Notes: a model not told the origin generated them from the sequence alone. 64,000 nt of DNA from Chlamydia sp. 04-14 (GCF_036632095.1 NZ_JAPYKW010000002.1:340924-404923), one strand, 5' to 3'. Numbered from the stretch's first letter, positions 28,955 to 39,236 are shown. A program made the numbers and translations.

Positions 28955-29791
28955 TTAAGAATGCGAAGATAGAAGATGAAAAAGTTTTATATAATCATCG
29001 AGAGAAAGTGTTTCTGGACGAGTTTTTTCAGAAAGTTTTAATTGATTTAGAGCTTCAAAAACTTGTTCTTTAGGATAAAGATCTTTAAGAGAATTAGCCA
29101 GGAGCTTTCTTCTCTGTCCAAAAGCTGCCCGAGTTAAAGAAAAAAATTGCGCATGAAGAGGGGCCTCTAAAGGAAAGGTTTCTTTCACTGTCATATGGAC
29201 AACCGCTGAGGATACCTGAGGTTTGGGTAAAAAACAGCCTGGGCTGACTTTAAAAGCATAGCGCACGTCAGCGAAAAACTGCAAAAAGATAGTCAATGAT
29301 CCGTATTCTTTCCCTCCCGGCTGAGCGGTAATACGACGAGCAACTTCATCTTGCATCATCACCGTGACCGTTTTCCATTGGTTAGGAATTTCTAAGAACA
29401 ACTTTGTTAACAGAGGTGTTGTGATATGATAAGGAAGGTTCGCAACCACCCTTCCTTTCCCCCGATAACCTTTGGTTTGCAGTTGCGCTAGAGGATATTT
29501 ACAAGCGTCTGTAATTTCTAAATCTATAGGAAGTTGCTTTAATGTTTCCTCAAACATGGAATCTTTTTCTAAAGCAATAACGCGGGCTCCCTGATCAACG
29601 AGTACTTCGGTAAGAGCTCCGAATCCTGGTCCTATTTCTAGAACCCAATCTCCCGCTTCCACACAAGAAACAGAAAGAATTTTTCTTAGAATATTCCCAT
29701 CTATTAAAAAGTTCTGCGATAGGCCTTTTTTAGGACGCCCATGAACCTGGGCTAAAAACTTAGTAAGTTGTTCAGGAGAACTACGTGACAA
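28955..29791 (-). CDS. rsmA: 16S rRNA dimethyladenosine transferase (KsgA)
   Basis: A methyltransferase that dimethylates two adjacent adenosines near the 3' end of 16S rRNA, a late 30S assembly check. 278 residues. It starts near [20 protein letters not shown] and has the SAM-binding motif [15 protein letters not shown] (about 47-61). The catalytic [13 protein letters not shown] motif (about 115-127) is the NLPY signature. The C-terminal helical region includes [12 protein letters not shown]. It starts 8 bases after the stop of the exported SurA-like gene. Confidence 0.95.
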   Translation of the reverse strand: MSRSSPEQLTKFLAQVHGRPKKGLSQNFLIDGNILRKILSVSCVEAGDWVLEIGPGFGALTEVLVDQGARVIALEKDSMFEETLKQLPIDLEITDACKYPLAQLQTKGYRGKGRVVANLPYHITTPLLTKLFLEIPNQWKTVTVMMQDEVARRITAQPGGKEYGSLTIFLQFFADVRYAFKVSPGCFLPKPQVSSAVVHMTVKETFPLEAPLHAQFFSLTRAAFGQRRKLLANSLKDLYPKEQVFEALNQLKLSEKTRPETLSLDDYIKLFHLLSSHS

Positions 29792-29799
29792 GCGATCTC

Positions 29800-30882
29800 C
29801 TAAAGCAATGAAAATAGCGGTGGAGCTTCTTCAGAAAGCAATTTAGCAATCATAGAAGAGTCAAAGCCATAACGAGCACGTAATTTCATTTTATACTGAC
29901 TCTCTATTGTTTCACCATAATTCATAAATAACGTTTGCTTAATCTGCGTCTCCATTTCTTCTAAAGACTGCATGGCCATTGCAGATTTATCAAGAAGCAC
30001 ATAAAGCTTGTATCCAGATTTATGTGCTTTAGGCTGACTACAAATAGCTATAGGATAGTCCACACTAGATAATTCCGTTTTATGAGCATCGGATAGTTCC
30101 TTATCATTACGCAAAAACTCTTCGGAACAGACAAACTGTCCTCCTTGAGAAAGAGCCAGAGCAGATAAACGCTCTTTATTCCAACTTTGTGTTTCATTTA
30201 GCCGTGCGCATATCTTATCAGCAATCTGACTCGATAATGATTCTGTAGCTGCTTTAATTGTGACTACACGGTATTTCCATACTGTGGTCTTTGCTGCTTC
30301 CTGAGCTAATTGATTGTAATGCTCGCGAATTTTTCCTGGAGTAACTTTTAACATGACTTTAGAGCGTACCATCATGCCCATCACTCTCTGAGCAATCAAT
30401 GTACGATTTACTACATTGAATATATCCTCAGGAGTCATATCGAAATGTACGTAAAAGTAAGACAAATCTCTACCGAACATCGCTTCAATTTCTTGATTCA
30501 CTGTAGTAGGATCCACATAAATTTTTTTAGCTTTAGCATCAGCCACCATCAAAAACTCATCAATTACGGACTCTAAGACTACCGGCCACATTGCCGTGTA
30601 ATATTGTGAACGTGCAGGATAAGAATCTATGAGCTGAGGATAAGAAGAAGCAAAAAGAAGATTTAATTTTTGGATAACATCTAAAGTGGTGACGACATTC
30701 TCTTCATCAATTTTAAATAGCACACGATCATGAATAGCAATTCCTGCAGGATCTTCAGGAACTTTCTCTGTAAGATTTTGATACTCGCGTTGCGTAGGAA
30801 GAGGACCTTCATGTCCTAATAAAAATCCCGGCGAACAAACCAAACCCACCAAAGAGAAAACGCTTAGTGTTTTGTTCTTCAT
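29800..30882 (-). CDS. Exported SurA/PPIase-chaperone-like protein
   Basis: 360 residues with a signal peptide ([20 protein letters not shown], cut near residue 23). The following segment (about 50-190) resembles the SurA N-terminal chaperone domain. [20 protein letters not shown] is like the VDRIVAVVNDEVITxSEL opening. A helical segment ending [14 protein letters not shown] and then [20 protein letters not shown] corresponds to the helical hairpin of SurA. No clear parvulin catalytic signature is visible in the C-terminal part. A periplasmic folding role for outer-membrane proteins is inferred. It overlaps neither neighbour but is closely upstream of rsmA. Confidence 0.7.
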   Translation of the reverse strand: MKNKTLSVFSLVGLVCSPGFLLGHEGPLPTQREYQNLTEKVPEDPAGIAIHDRVLFKIDEENVVTTLDVIQKLNLLFASSYPQLIDSYPARSQYYTAMWPVVLESVIDEFLMVADAKAKKIYVDPTTVNQEIEAMFGRDLSYFYVHFDMTPEDIFNVVNRTLIAQRVMGMMVRSKVMLKVTPGKIREHYNQLAQEAAKTTVWKYRVVTIKAATESLSSQIADKICARLNETQSWNKERLSALALSQGGQFVCSEEFLRNDKELSDAHKTELSSVDYPIAICSQPKAHKSGYKLYVLLDKSAMAMQSLEEMETQIKQTLFMNYGETIESQYKMKLRARYGFDSSMIAKLLSEEAPPLFSLL

Positions 30883-30993
30883 GATTTGCTACTCCCTAAT
30901 GGTTGACGTGTCTAGGGATTAACTATAAGAAATTAACCAAATTTTGACCACTTCGAGAAAAATCTTCATACGAAATACATGAAATACAAAGAG

Positions 30994-33096
30994 TTATTTT
31001 GAATTTAGGTAAGCGCGAAACTCTTCAATATTAGAAAATTTCCTTCCCATTCCTGATTCTAAAAGACAAATGACCGTGGATGTTTGTCCTTCCTTAGGGA
31101 TGAGACAGTGTTCATATTCAGGAAGAATTTCTTCTAGAGATTCGCGATCTTTTGCACTCATCCAAACAACAGAAACCTGAGGAAGGAACAATCCTGAAAA
31201 GCAAGATAAAACAGCTTCACGATCGTGATCGTTAGCTAGAGAAATAAGAATTTTTTGATGGCTACGTGAAAAATATGCCTGCGCTGCCAATAAATTTCCC
31301 AAAGAAGAAAACTTATGCGTGTGCCATCGAGCTTGGGCAATTTGTAAGATATCTTCAGCATAGGTAAGGTAATGCTTCTTTTCTGTAAGCATATGTAGCT
31401 TTATCAATGCTTGGCAAACAAGAGCATTTCCGGATATTGTCTCTCCATCGGAGAGATTCTCTTGTTTTAAAAGTAGGGCGGCGTCTCTCCCGTCTGTAGT
31501 ATAAAATCCCCCACTTTCCGAACGGAAAGATAGAATTACCTCTTTCATAAGATCTTCAGCTAGCAGTAACCATCGTGCGCCGCAGCCTGTCTCATAAAGG
31601 GCGAGGGCTCCTAAAATCACCCCTGCGTAATCTTCTAAACCTCCGGAATATTTAGCATCACCGTCGCGCCATCTACGCATTAAGGTAGAATGCTTACATA
31701 AATTCTTACAGATAAACTCCCCACATTTCTTCGCTATATCTATATAGGAAGAATCTCCTAGGATTCTCCCTGCATAGGCCAAGGTATAGAGCATCCAGCC
31801 ATTTTGAAATGTTAAGGATTGATCATCTTTAAAAGGGTGAGCTTTAGTATCTCTATGGAGACGTAATTTTTCTTTTAGCCTATCGATAACTTCATGAAAT
31901 TCTTCAACGCTACAGCCGTACTTATCTGCAATTTCTTCAATATCGATATGAGAAGGGATGTGTAAGATATTTCTCCCATTACAAAAGCCTTCTCGAGAAA
32001 TCCCATAATATTCACAAAATAGCTCAGCGTTTTCTCCAAGCACATTGCGAATTTCCTCTCCTGACCAGGTAGCATACTTCCCTTCAGACACTCCCCAATG
32101 TTCTCCATGTTCTGAGGTATAAAAAGCTCCCACTTCAGGGTTATAAAGTTCGGAAAGGATATAGCGTAGGGTTTGCTTAGCAATTGAGAGATATTCGGGT
32201 TTTTTAAGACATATGCCCGCATCAAGATAATCAAGTACTAAGAAGGCATTATCAATAAGACGTTTTTCAAAACAGGGAATCAACCACTTATCGTCTATAG
32301 TATAGCAATAAAATCCCCCGCCTAAATGATCGAAAACTCCTCCTTTAGCCATCATATCCAAAGAACGATCTACGAAGAATAAACTTCTGTTATCCTGATA
32401 TTCCACGCCATAGCGCAGGAAAAACTGGCTCAATAGTCCAGGTGGGGTTTTTGGAAATGCCTTCACTCCTCCATAATGAGGATCAACATCCTTGTATAGA
32501 GCCTCTACTGTCTTACGTAAAGTCCCCTCTTCTAGCATTTCTTTTCTTGAACATCTTTCTATAAATGAAGCGATTTCAAGGATTTTGTGTGCCTGATGAA
32601 CAAGAATCTCGCGTTCTTCGGGATCCTGCCACATCAAATTAAGCTTCTCTATCGTTTGAGAAAACGAAGGCACTCCTAATTTTACCTCAGCCCCTAGGTA
32701 ATTCGCTGAGAAAAATGGCAATAAATCGGGAGTTAAAAACACATTCAGAGGCCAAGAAGAAGAATTCTGATGTTCTTCAGAAATAGAAAGCATTTGCGCA
32801 AGATCAAAATAGAGATGCGCCACATGAGGAAGCTCCTCTTTATCTACTTTGATATTAATAAAATGCTCATTTAGCATTGCAGCAACTTCAGGATTTTCAA
32901 AGCTCTCCTGAAGCATCACCTGACACCATCGCGAGTGCGCACAACCAATGGAAAGGAAAATCGGCTTATCTTGTGCTATAGCGAGATCAAAAGCCTCGCT
33001 ACCCCATGGATACCAATTCACCGGCGTATGAGCATAAAGAAGCAAATACGGAGATTTTTCACTGATAAGTCTGTTCGTATATAGCGGCTGCGACAT
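30994..33096 (-). CDS. YyaL-type thioredoxin-domain/glycosidase-like protein (DUF255)
   Basis: About 700 residues. The N-terminal DUF255 thioredoxin-like domain begins [20 protein letters not shown] and includes [12 protein letters not shown]. The C-terminal part looks like an (alpha/alpha)6 barrel, with [19 protein letters not shown] and [19 protein letters not shown] start at ATG 33096 ([10 protein letters not shown]), matching the family start; an in-frame ATG at 33129 would add 11 hydrophobic residues. The family's CHWC redox site is replaced by SRWC (Ser about 55, Cys about 58), with another Cys three residues before that Ser. Redox activity is therefore doubtful. The family function is not established. 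Confidence 0.85.
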   Translation of the reverse strand: MSQPLYTNRLISEKSPYLLLYAHTPVNWYPWGSEAFDLAIAQDKPIFLSIGCAHSRWCQVMLQESFENPEVAAMLNEHFINIKVDKEELPHVAHLYFDLAQMLSISEEHQNSSSWPLNVFLTPDLLPFFSANYLGAEVKLGVPSFSQTIEKLNLMWQDPEEREILVHQAHKILEIASFIERCSRKEMLEEGTLRKTVEALYKDVDPHYGGVKAFPKTPPGLLSQFFLRYGVEYQDNRSLFFVDRSLDMMAKGGVFDHLGGGFYCYTIDDKWLIPCFEKRLIDNAFLVLDYLDAGICLKKPEYLSIAKQTLRYILSELYNPEVGAFYTSEHGEHWGVSEGKYATWSGEEIRNVLGENAELFCEYYGISREGFCNGRNILHIPSHIDIEEIADKYGCSVEEFHEVIDRLKEKLRLHRDTKAHPFKDDQSLTFQNGWMLYTLAYAGRILGDSSYIDIAKKCGEFICKNLCKHSTLMRRWRDGDAKYSGGLEDYAGVILGALALYETGCGARWLLLAEDLMKEVILSFRSESGGFYTTDGRDAALLLKQENLSDGETISGNALVCQALIKLHMLTEKKHYLTYAEDILQIAQARWHTHKFSSLGNLLAAQAYFSRSHQKILISLANDHDREAVLSCFSGLFLPQVSVVWMSAKDRESLEEILPEYEHCLIPKEGQTSTVICLLESGMGRKFSNIEEFRAYLNSK

Positions 33097-33129
33097 AATA
33101 AAATAAAAAACCAAAAATCTATAATTCAT

Positions 33130-33422
33130 TTTAAATCAAAAAATGTACTTTTAATATGGTTTTTATATGTTTAATTTTATTAACTCGCTTATCTAGAAAC
33201 TTATAATTCTAATTAATTTTATTTTATACTCACCGTATAAACAAAAGAGATTCCCATCTCTTTTATTTTCAATAAACTGCCTTGAGAATCTGTTCTAAGA
33301 TATAGAAATAGAAAAACGTAAAAGGGGAGCTGTGGGATCTTGTTTTTAGTACTTTAGGAGGTGTAGAGAAAATTATGGTTGAGCTTGATTTCCTAGTGAG
33401 GAATGCCTACACTAGTGTTCAC
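33130..33422. other. AT-rich intergenic region before tRNA-Ser
   Basis: 293 bases with no ORF. It holds a compact hairpin at 33243-33264 (AAAAGAGAT/ATCTCTTTT, 4-base loop). On the plus strand this is followed by ATTTT and on the minus strand by GTTTAT. The region must also contain the tRNA promoter, which I cannot place reliably. Confidence 0.4.
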
Positions 33423-33509
33423 GGAAGAGTGGCAGAGTGGTCGAATGCATCTGATTCGAAATCAGAAGTTCTCTTACAGGAACCGGGGGTTCGAATCCCT
33501 TCTCTTCCG
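33423..33509 (+). tRNA. tRNA-Ser (anticodon CGA)
   Basis: An 87-base tRNA read from the sequence. The acceptor stem is GGAAGAG/CTCTTCC with discriminator G. The D arm contains GCAGAGTGGTCGAATGC. The anticodon stem is TCTGA/TCAGA with loop TTCGAAA, giving CGA. A long variable arm (GTTCTCTTACAGGAAC) marks a class II tRNA. The T loop is GGGTTCGAATCCC. CCA is not encoded. A T-rich stretch follows at once. It decodes UCG. Confidence 0.95.
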
Positions 33510-33534
33510 TTTTCTATTTTTTAAATGATTAAAA

Positions 33535-33583
33535 ATTAAGGAAAAGTCTCTAGACTTTGTGTCTTAGAAGGCTTCTCCTTAAT
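33535..33583 (-). terminator. Terminator of the DUF2608-type gene
   Basis: ATTAAGGA (33535-33542) pairs with TCCTTAAT (33576-33583), with an inner AAG/CTT extension interrupted by a mismatch. On the minus strand the stem is followed by TTTTTAAT. It lies 12 bases past the stop of the gene at 33595-34419. Confidence 0.6.
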
Positions 33584-33594
33584 TTCTTAAGACT

Positions 33595-34419
33595 TTATCC
33601 TTGGCCCTCAGGACCAATCACATAGGTAAGCAAAGATTGAAAATACTTATCGGAAAGTTGGTTGTTTAGCTGTAGCCATTGTAAATTCGCAATATCTGAT
33701 TTATATCCTTTTATACGTTTTACAGCTGGGCTATAGTGCATACCTATGAAATAGACATTAGCTTGTTTACAAGCCGCTTCTGCAGAGATTAGGTTATCTT
33801 TATTTGCATCTAAATAGATCACCTGTTGCGGTAGTCTCTCTAAAGTTGCAAATAGAGTAGAAAGAACCTCTTCCATGGTAATTCTGTTAATAAGACCTCC
33901 TGTAAAGAGTACCTGATCTTCTATAAACATGGTGTGTTGAGGTCTTCCGAATGTTTTTAGATGTTGTATCCATCCGTCACTACGAGAAGGTAAGCATGAT
34001 GAAAATCCTAAACCTAAAGAAACCGCAGAACGGAGAAAATGGCTTGCCATGGGTATCGGCAATTGGGAAACTCCCATTACCCAAGCTTCGGATAGTGATA
34101 AGGCAGCTATAACCTTAGGAACTTCAGGATGAATAAGCTCGTAGTCTGTAGCGAAAAACACAGCAATTTTTTCACCAAAAGCTTTTTCAATAGGATCAAG
34201 ATCTGATTCTTCTTTTTTCAAATTTTCCAAACGTTCTCGAAACCACGCCGTTGTTCCTAACATTTGTTTAGGAAATATAATGGTTTCATCTAATGCTAGT
34301 AAAACTAATGAACCTTTTTTTGCGTATTTATTGATAGCCTGTACATCAGAAACTTTGATAATACTTGCGTCTAAGGAAAATACAGAAAAGAAAAACGTAA
34401 TAAAAAATACTACCTTCAT
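33595..34419 (-). CDS. Exported HAD-like (DUF2608-type) protein, nucleophile missing (copy A)
   Basis: 274 residues with a signal peptide (MKVVFFITFFFSVFSLDASI). A haloacid-dehalogenase-like domain resembling DUF2608, a family I know from chlamydiae and Legionella, follows. Motif I reads VLLALDETIIFP (about 39-50). Aligned with the canonical hhDxDxT it keeps the second Asp (D44) and Thr (T46), but the nucleophile position is Ala42. The C-terminal part keeps the family's VIYLDANKDNLISAE and YFIGMHYSPA segments. A periplasmic or exported pseudo-phosphatase is inferred. A paralogue lies upstream on the same strand. Confidence 0.78.
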   Translation of the reverse strand: MKVVFFITFFFSVFSLDASIIKVSDVQAINKYAKKGSLVLLALDETIIFPKQMLGTTAWFRERLENLKKEESDLDPIEKAFGEKIAVFFATDYELIHPEVPKVIAALSLSEAWVMGVSQLPIPMASHFLRSAVSLGLGFSSCLPSRSDGWIQHLKTFGRPQHTMFIEDQVLFTGGLINRITMEEVLSTLFATLERLPQQVIYLDANKDNLISAEAACKQANVYFIGMHYSPAVKRIKGYKSDIANLQWLQLNNQLSDKYFQSLLTYVIGPEGQG

Positions 34420-34531
34420 AGTAACGCTCTCAAAGAAAAAAATCGTCTCATTGTACGGAGCATCCCTTTAGGAGGAAATATTTTTTTATATAAAGTTATC
34501 TGTTGAACTTTTTTCTATGTGAAAAGAAATT

Positions 34532-34572
34532 AAAAAGGGCCCCAAGCATCCTCTCAGGGGGAAAGAGAGGAT
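34532..34572 (-). terminator. Terminator after DUF2608-type copy B
   Basis: ATCCTCTC (34548-34555) pairs with GAGAGGAT (34565-34572) around a 9-base loop. On the minus strand the stem is followed by GCTTGGGGCCC and TTTTT. It starts about 30 bases beyond the stop codon of the gene at 34601. Confidence 0.7.
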
Positions 34573-34600
34573 ACTAAAGGCTTGTTTCAAGTAAATGATG

Positions 34601-35455
34601 TTAACTCTTTTGATTAAGGGAATCTAGAGATAATTGTGCGATAGAATCAGATATAACTGTCAATGCCTGTTCTTCTTGAATCTCTACAGCTGCCGAATAC
34701 GGATATACATAGGAAAATAGAGTTTCCGCAGCAGGATAATATACTATACCAAAAAATGTGATCCCAAAATCTATACATTCTCTACCTAAGGATTTGATCT
34801 CTTCAGGATTATCACTCAAAAATACAATATTTTTTGGTATTTTATTTTCATAAATAAACAATTGCTTCATAGCTTCCGAAAGCTCTGAAGCTCCACAAAA
34901 TAAAATTCCCTCTTGCACTAACGCAGAATCACTACACTTTGTTCCTGTCCCTAAGAAAAAATCCTCTGTAGGGAATGCTCGAGAATGTATTTCTAGACCA
35001 CAGTCTTTAAGATTTTTTAAGGTTGAAGAAACTCCTTCAATTCCTAATAAAGAAATCCCTAATACAGAACATTGACATTCTGAAAGTATACGGGAAAACT
35101 GATCAATAACATTAGCTTCTAAACATTCTTTGCTTGTTAGTGTATCTATAATAATCTGCTCTTCATTGACTCGCTTTTTTGCTTGAAAAAAATCTCCATA
35201 ACGTTTGGATAGCTTAGTCAACCTATTTTGATACCAACCTGGGGAACCTATATACTTATGTTGAATCACGCTATCTACATTAATACAAAATAACGTTTCC
35301 TCACTGCTTTTTTCTAAATGTGCAAAAATATCGCCAAAAGAATACGCCATTGTCATTGGCAAGGGCTTTTTCTTTGCAGCTTCAGCTGTAGTCAACATGC
35401 CTAAGGTAATAACTGTAACCACAGCACACTTAGGAAGATATTTCAGCAATCTCAT
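34601..35455 (-). CDS. Exported HAD-like (DUF2608-type) protein, nucleophile missing (copy B)
   Basis: 284 residues. The signal peptide runs to about residue 26 with an AEA-A cut (MRLLKYLPKCAVVTVITLGM then LTTAEA). HAD-like motif I reads LFCINVDSVIQHKYIGSPGW (about 55-74). The canonical nucleophile Asp is Asn59 and the second Asp (D61) is kept. Later segments IVFLSDNPEEIKSLGREC and ITFFGIVYYPAAE match the family's FxDDnxxNl and GxhYxxA blocks. It has diverged strongly from copy A apart from these blocks. Each copy has its own terminator, so they are probably separate transcripts. Function is unknown. Confidence 0.78.
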   Translation of the reverse strand: MRLLKYLPKCAVVTVITLGMLTTAEAAKKKPLPMTMAYSFGDIFAHLEKSSEETLFCINVDSVIQHKYIGSPGWYQNRLTKLSKRYGDFFQAKKRVNEEQIIIDTLTSKECLEANVIDQFSRILSECQCSVLGISLLGIEGVSSTLKNLKDCGLEIHSRAFPTEDFFLGTGTKCSDSALVQEGILFCGASELSEAMKQLFIYENKIPKNIVFLSDNPEEIKSLGRECIDFGITFFGIVYYPAAETLFSYVYPYSAAVEIQEEQALTVISDSIAQLSLDSLNQKS

Positions 35456-35933
35456 TACGATTTACCGCATCCTGGTTATAATAAGGGGAAAAGTCATAGG
35501 AATTTTTTGAAATAAAATCAACTAAAAAATTTTTATCTAAAGAAAAACTTCTCCTATTCACAACGTATTCTCAACCATTTTTTCTTTTGTTTTCAAAATA
35601 CAAATTCCAAAAAAAATCCCAGTCTTGTCTCTCCCAGCCTCAACCAAAGTATAAAGTATTTTTTTGAAAAATATAGATTTTAAAAAAATTATTTGATAAT
35701 ACTGCTTCCCACTTAAAGTGCTTAGGGTCAGAAACAAGAGCTTTTTAGGAATAGGAAATTCTTATGAGCTCTTCCCCATGAGCACTTAAAAAACAGAAAG
35801 GTTCGTTTTTAGTTGTGAATTCACAAGACAGATTGCGGCTGTTTTTCCTTGTGTATTTAGAAAGCACCTAGCTATGCACAAAAAATACATCACGGATGCA
35901 CAGCTTTGAACAACTTTTAAAAGAGGTAATAAT
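35456..35933. other. AT-rich divergent region before the cysteine-rich gene cluster
   Basis: 478 bases between the divergent genes at 34601-35455 and 35934. I see no ORF worth calling. AAGAGCT and AGCTCTT are spaced inverted copies around 35730-35780. The regulatory sequences for both genes must lie here. The strand change marks the boundary between two blocks whose order I recall from C. trachomatis. Confidence 0.4.
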
Positions 35934-37541
35934 ATGTGCTTTCCTGGTTTCCCCAATATTCCTGGTTTTTCATTCAGTTTTCAGAGAACAACTGAAAATG
36001 AAACTGATGAAAATCAACCCGGTACGAGTAATCAATCCGTGCCGTTAGTTACACAACAACCAACTTCCACACAATCAAAAAGCAAAACAAAAACAGAATT
36101 AAAAATTTCTTTCGGAGGCGGTGCTAATGAAGACAATGAAGAGGGCGGAGTCGAGGGTACTGCCGCACAAATTCAAACAATAGTAGAAACGACACAAAAT
36201 ATTATTCTTAACCCTCAAGTACAAAAAGGCTGTATGGTCTGTTATGATCACTGCAGCGGTCCATGCATGAATCGTTGTGGATGGTTTGGAAGTTGGTTTT
36301 GTGCCTGCTTTAAAGCATGCTGTATTTTAGAAACACCTATGGATACCAATATTCCCGATATTATGAGAGACATGGATAAGCGATATGGTCCCTTAAGCTT
36401 AGCTATGGCTGTACAACATTTAGGTTGGGACGTTCCTGATATGGTGAAACACTCGCGTGATCTATCTACAGAAGAGGAAAAAAAATTAGAAGATGAATGT
36501 AAAAAAGCTAAAAAACAACTTACAGGAAGTTTTAATCAACTTTCTCAACAATGCTTCTATGATAAATCTGTAGATATTCTCGATGATGAAAACCTAGAAC
36601 ACGTTTTACCTACTTTACTTAAAATTATGGGAGATCAAGCTTGGAAAGATCCTAAACATAAACCTAATCCTCCAAAATGCTGGGTTTTAGAACCTGCAGC
36701 AAAAACTGGTCCAACATCACCCACTTCGGTTCCACTCCAGTTAGATTTGCATAGACCTTCATTATTCCCTCAACCAGAAGAAAATGAAAACTATGATCGA
36801 GCCACGGCTACAAAATATGATAAGAAAAAAATGACAAAATGCCTCGCGAATCTTGATGTATTATCCCTTGAAACTGGAGCTGTGGGAAAACTAGGAGCAA
36901 AGGAAGCTCATCTAGTTATTACAATATTTGAACTCTTTCTCTGTTTAGTTGCTGGTGAACATTCCCCTCTAGTACTCAGTGGTGGCTGTGTCTGCTACGA
37001 TATAAACAAATTTATCAAACTCTTGATGTTAATTTTGCTTTGCTGCGGTTATGTCCCTGTGGATAAAGATGGGGATACGGTCGTAAAACATGATGATGAT
37101 ACTGATCCATTTGTAAAAATATATAAACGATCTCTATGTAGTTATACCCAAAAACAAAAGGCAACTGCACCTGCAACAACCGAAACGCCACTTGGAGCTG
37201 TTGGTGGCGCTATAACACATCAACCAATAACTTTCCCTCTAGGAACATCGGGAAGTTCTCATGTTTCTGTAAGAACAATTGTGTCCACGACTTCAACAAC
37301 GAGTACAGATGGATCTAGCCGATCACAGAGAAGAATACTTCAACGTCAACATAGCATACATAACCCTGTTGATGATTATCAACCCCGGGATGATGATGAT
37401 TGGCTAAAGAACATGATCGATGGTAATGATGATGACGATGATGATGATACCGATATTTTCCAACAGAGAATGCTCATCGGCAGCTCTAATGGTCTAAAGG
37501 ATATATTTGCTGCCATGCAAATATTTAATAAAAGGATATAA
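35934..37541 (+). CDS. Cysteine-rich chlamydial protein, family copy 1
   Basis: 535 residues, unrecognised family, first of three tandem paralogues. AGAGG lies 8 bases before the ATG. It begins MCFPGFPNIPGF without a signal peptide. A Ser/Thr/Gln-rich N-terminus leads to a cysteine block at about 100-130 (C-x2-C-x3-C-x3-C-x3-C-x7-C-x-C-x3-CC). Further blocks are PLSLAMAVQHLGWDVPDMV (about 154-172), a charged helix, and a hydrophobic segment FIKLLMLILLCCGYVPVDKD shared with copies 2 and 3. The C-terminus is strongly acidic (a run of seven Asp near residue 505) and ends with LKDIFAAMQIFNKRI. Absence of a signal peptide with lineage-specific duplication fits a type III effector, but that is inference. 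Confidence 0.75.
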   Translation: MCFPGFPNIPGFSFSFQRTTENETDENQPGTSNQSVPLVTQQPTSTQSKSKTKTELKISFGGGANEDNEEGGVEGTAAQIQTIVETTQNIILNPQVQKGCMVCYDHCSGPCMNRCGWFGSWFCACFKACCILETPMDTNIPDIMRDMDKRYGPLSLAMAVQHLGWDVPDMVKHSRDLSTEEEKKLEDECKKAKKQLTGSFNQLSQQCFYDKSVDILDDENLEHVLPTLLKIMGDQAWKDPKHKPNPPKCWVLEPAAKTGPTSPTSVPLQLDLHRPSLFPQPEENENYDRATATKYDKKKMTKCLANLDVLSLETGAVGKLGAKEAHLVITIFELFLCLVAGEHSPLVLSGGCVCYDINKFIKLLMLILLCCGYVPVDKDGDTVVKHDDDTDPFVKIYKRSLCSYTQKQKATAPATTETPLGAVGGAITHQPITFPLGTSGSSHVSVRTIVSTTSTTSTDGSSRSQRRILQRQHSIHNPVDDYQPRDDDDWLKNMIDGNDDDDDDDTDIFQQRMLIGSSNGLKDIFAAMQIFNKRI

Positions 37542-37874
37542 ATCATCTTCGTCAAACTTGTTTAAGTGGTTTCTTGAAATAAGAGATCACTTAAATTCAA
37601 AAAAAATTTATAGACTTAAAATAATTTCTTGAATAATATATGCCCGCCTAAATGCTTGTTAGCACAGAAAATGAGGATAATCCACGCTTTGGTTTCTTAA
37701 AAATTTTCTTCAAACTTAGCAATGTATACTCCCCAATTTCATAAGGGTGAATAACTCTTATGAACCCTCTTAAAAACAACTTTAAAAGTGCATAAAGCCA
37801 TTTAGCATGGGATTAAGAATCATCGATAGTATGAGGATTCTTAGTAAAAAACATTGTTATTTATGGAGTAAATT
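37542..37874. other. Intergenic region between cysteine-rich copies 1 and 2
   Basis: 333 AT-rich bases without an ORF. It contains the hairpin listed at 37561-37595 and, further on, the promoter region of copy 2. GGAG precedes the ATG at 37875. Confidence 0.4.
37561..37595 (+). terminator. Hairpin after cysteine-rich copy 1
   Basis: TTTAAGTG (37561-37568) pairs with CACTTAAA (37588-37595); the inner part can pair further with mismatches. It starts 20 bases after the stop codon. There is no strong U-run, so confidence is moderate. Confidence 0.5.
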
Positions 37875-39218
37875 ATGTGCTGCCCTGGGATTAACATGAG
37901 CTGCCGCTCAAATCAAGATGCCTACACAGAAGAAACAGTTTCTTTAAATGGAATTACAAAACAACCTGGATCCACTTCAGAATTTAATTTGAAAGTGGGT
38001 GATCCATCATTATTAGATACGATTCGAGCTGCTGGAGATCTTGTTTCAGATGCTTTAAATTCTGCGAGAGTTCAACGTACAAGCCAGTTTTGTCAAGATT
38101 CTTGCCGACCCTGGTGTGCCGATAATTGTTGGAGTCCTTTCCTTTGCTTTTTTGACTGCCTTTGCACTTGTATGATCACCCCTGATGATCAAGTAGGATC
38201 CGAAGAGAAATACGACGATCTATCCGGATTCATACAAAATCAAAGAGATGAATTTGGCCCTATTTGTGTTGGTGTCGCAATGAAAAATGGGCCCTGGGAT
38301 ATCTCTAAACTGTTAGCAGAAGGTCTTACTTTATCTGCAGAACAGAAATATCAATTCTCTGAGAAATGTCGAGAAGCAAAAGATCAGTTAGGAAGATGCT
38401 TAAAAGGTGGGTCCCAGCAAGAACTCTTTAAAGTAGCGAATAGTGCTCATCAACTCCCTTCAAAAGGATCTACAGAAGTAGAAAATGTGAAAAAGTCTTT
38501 AGAAGAATCTATTGATGGTGCGTCTATTCCTTCTATTCCTACATGTTTGATTCTTTATCCTTCTGAAGCTAATGAAGGAGCTTCTAATGACCAAAGATCA
38601 GGCTATAATCTCAATATCCAAAGATTACAGCATCAGCTTAGCCAATTAGAAGTCTTGGATTTAAATTCTCAAGATATTGGTTTCTTAGGGTTTCAATCTC
38701 GAGCAGTTGTGAATGTTTTACAACTCACTTTGAATAAATATGTAGATGAAGCGAGAAATACCTTTGATTCCCCAGGATTTGGCTTAAACATTGAAGAATC
38801 AAAATACCGTACTTTACTTCTTCTTTCTTTACTATCTTTAGGATTTGTTCCTTTAGGTGCCGAGCAAGAACAGCCTATATGCTTAGAGCAATTACAAAAT
38901 ACAAGTAAGGAACTACGCACAAAAGATAAAAGTGCTCCTAAATCTCCCAGACTCGATACACGCTCCTTAGGAACCGAAGTACGAGTCAATGCTGGAGCAA
39001 ATCTTCCTCTACCTAAATATGGACAGAGAGTGATTCTTAACGGACGTTTACCTATAAGCACAGTAAGTAGTGCTGGAGCATCGTGCGTCGATGGAGTAAC
39101 ACCAGGAGCCAAAAATGGTGCTGAGCTTTGGGATCCTACAAATCCTAAATCTCAAGAAGCTCTTTTGAAAACAGCTAAAAGCATCACTGCTATGACTTCA
39201 AGTCTATTTTTAAGATAA
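37875..39218 (+). CDS. Cysteine-rich chlamydial protein, family copy 2
   Basis: 447 residues beginning MCCPGINMSCRSN, no signal peptide. The N-terminal segment ITKQPGSTSEFNLKVGD and the following helix LLDTIRAAGDLVSDALNSA match copy 3. The cysteine block is at about 73-99, with C-x3-C-x3-C-x3-C-x5-C-x3-C-x-C-x-C. The GVAMKNGPWDISKLLAEGLT block and the LQHQLSQLEVLDLN block follow. A hydrophobic segment (LLLLSLLSLGFVPLG) is a candidate membrane or buried helix. The C-terminus keeps a Trp motif (ELWDPTNPKSQEALLKTA) but is not acidic. Function is unknown. GGAG precedes the start. Confidence 0.75.
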   Translation: MCCPGINMSCRSNQDAYTEETVSLNGITKQPGSTSEFNLKVGDPSLLDTIRAAGDLVSDALNSARVQRTSQFCQDSCRPWCADNCWSPFLCFFDCLCTCMITPDDQVGSEEKYDDLSGFIQNQRDEFGPICVGVAMKNGPWDISKLLAEGLTLSAEQKYQFSEKCREAKDQLGRCLKGGSQQELFKVANSAHQLPSKGSTEVENVKKSLEESIDGASIPSIPTCLILYPSEANEGASNDQRSGYNLNIQRLQHQLSQLEVLDLNSQDIGFLGFQSRAVVNVLQLTLNKYVDEARNTFDSPGFGLNIEESKYRTLLLLSLLSLGFVPLGAEQEQPICLEQLQNTSKELRTKDKSAPKSPRLDTRSLGTEVRVNAGANLPLPKYGQRVILNGRLPISTVSSAGASCVDGVTPGAKNGAELWDPTNPKSQEALLKTAKSITAMTSSLFLR

Positions 39219-39236
39219 TCATCAACACACGATTTA

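Noticed and set aside
33423..33509. Integration site at the tRNA-Ser gene
   Set aside because: No partial duplicate of the tRNA 3' end and no integrase were found nearby.
38693..39112. 139-codon minus-strand ORF inside cysteine-rich copy 2
   Set aside because: Wholly antisense to a paralogue-conserved gene and absent from the matching place in copies 1 and 3.
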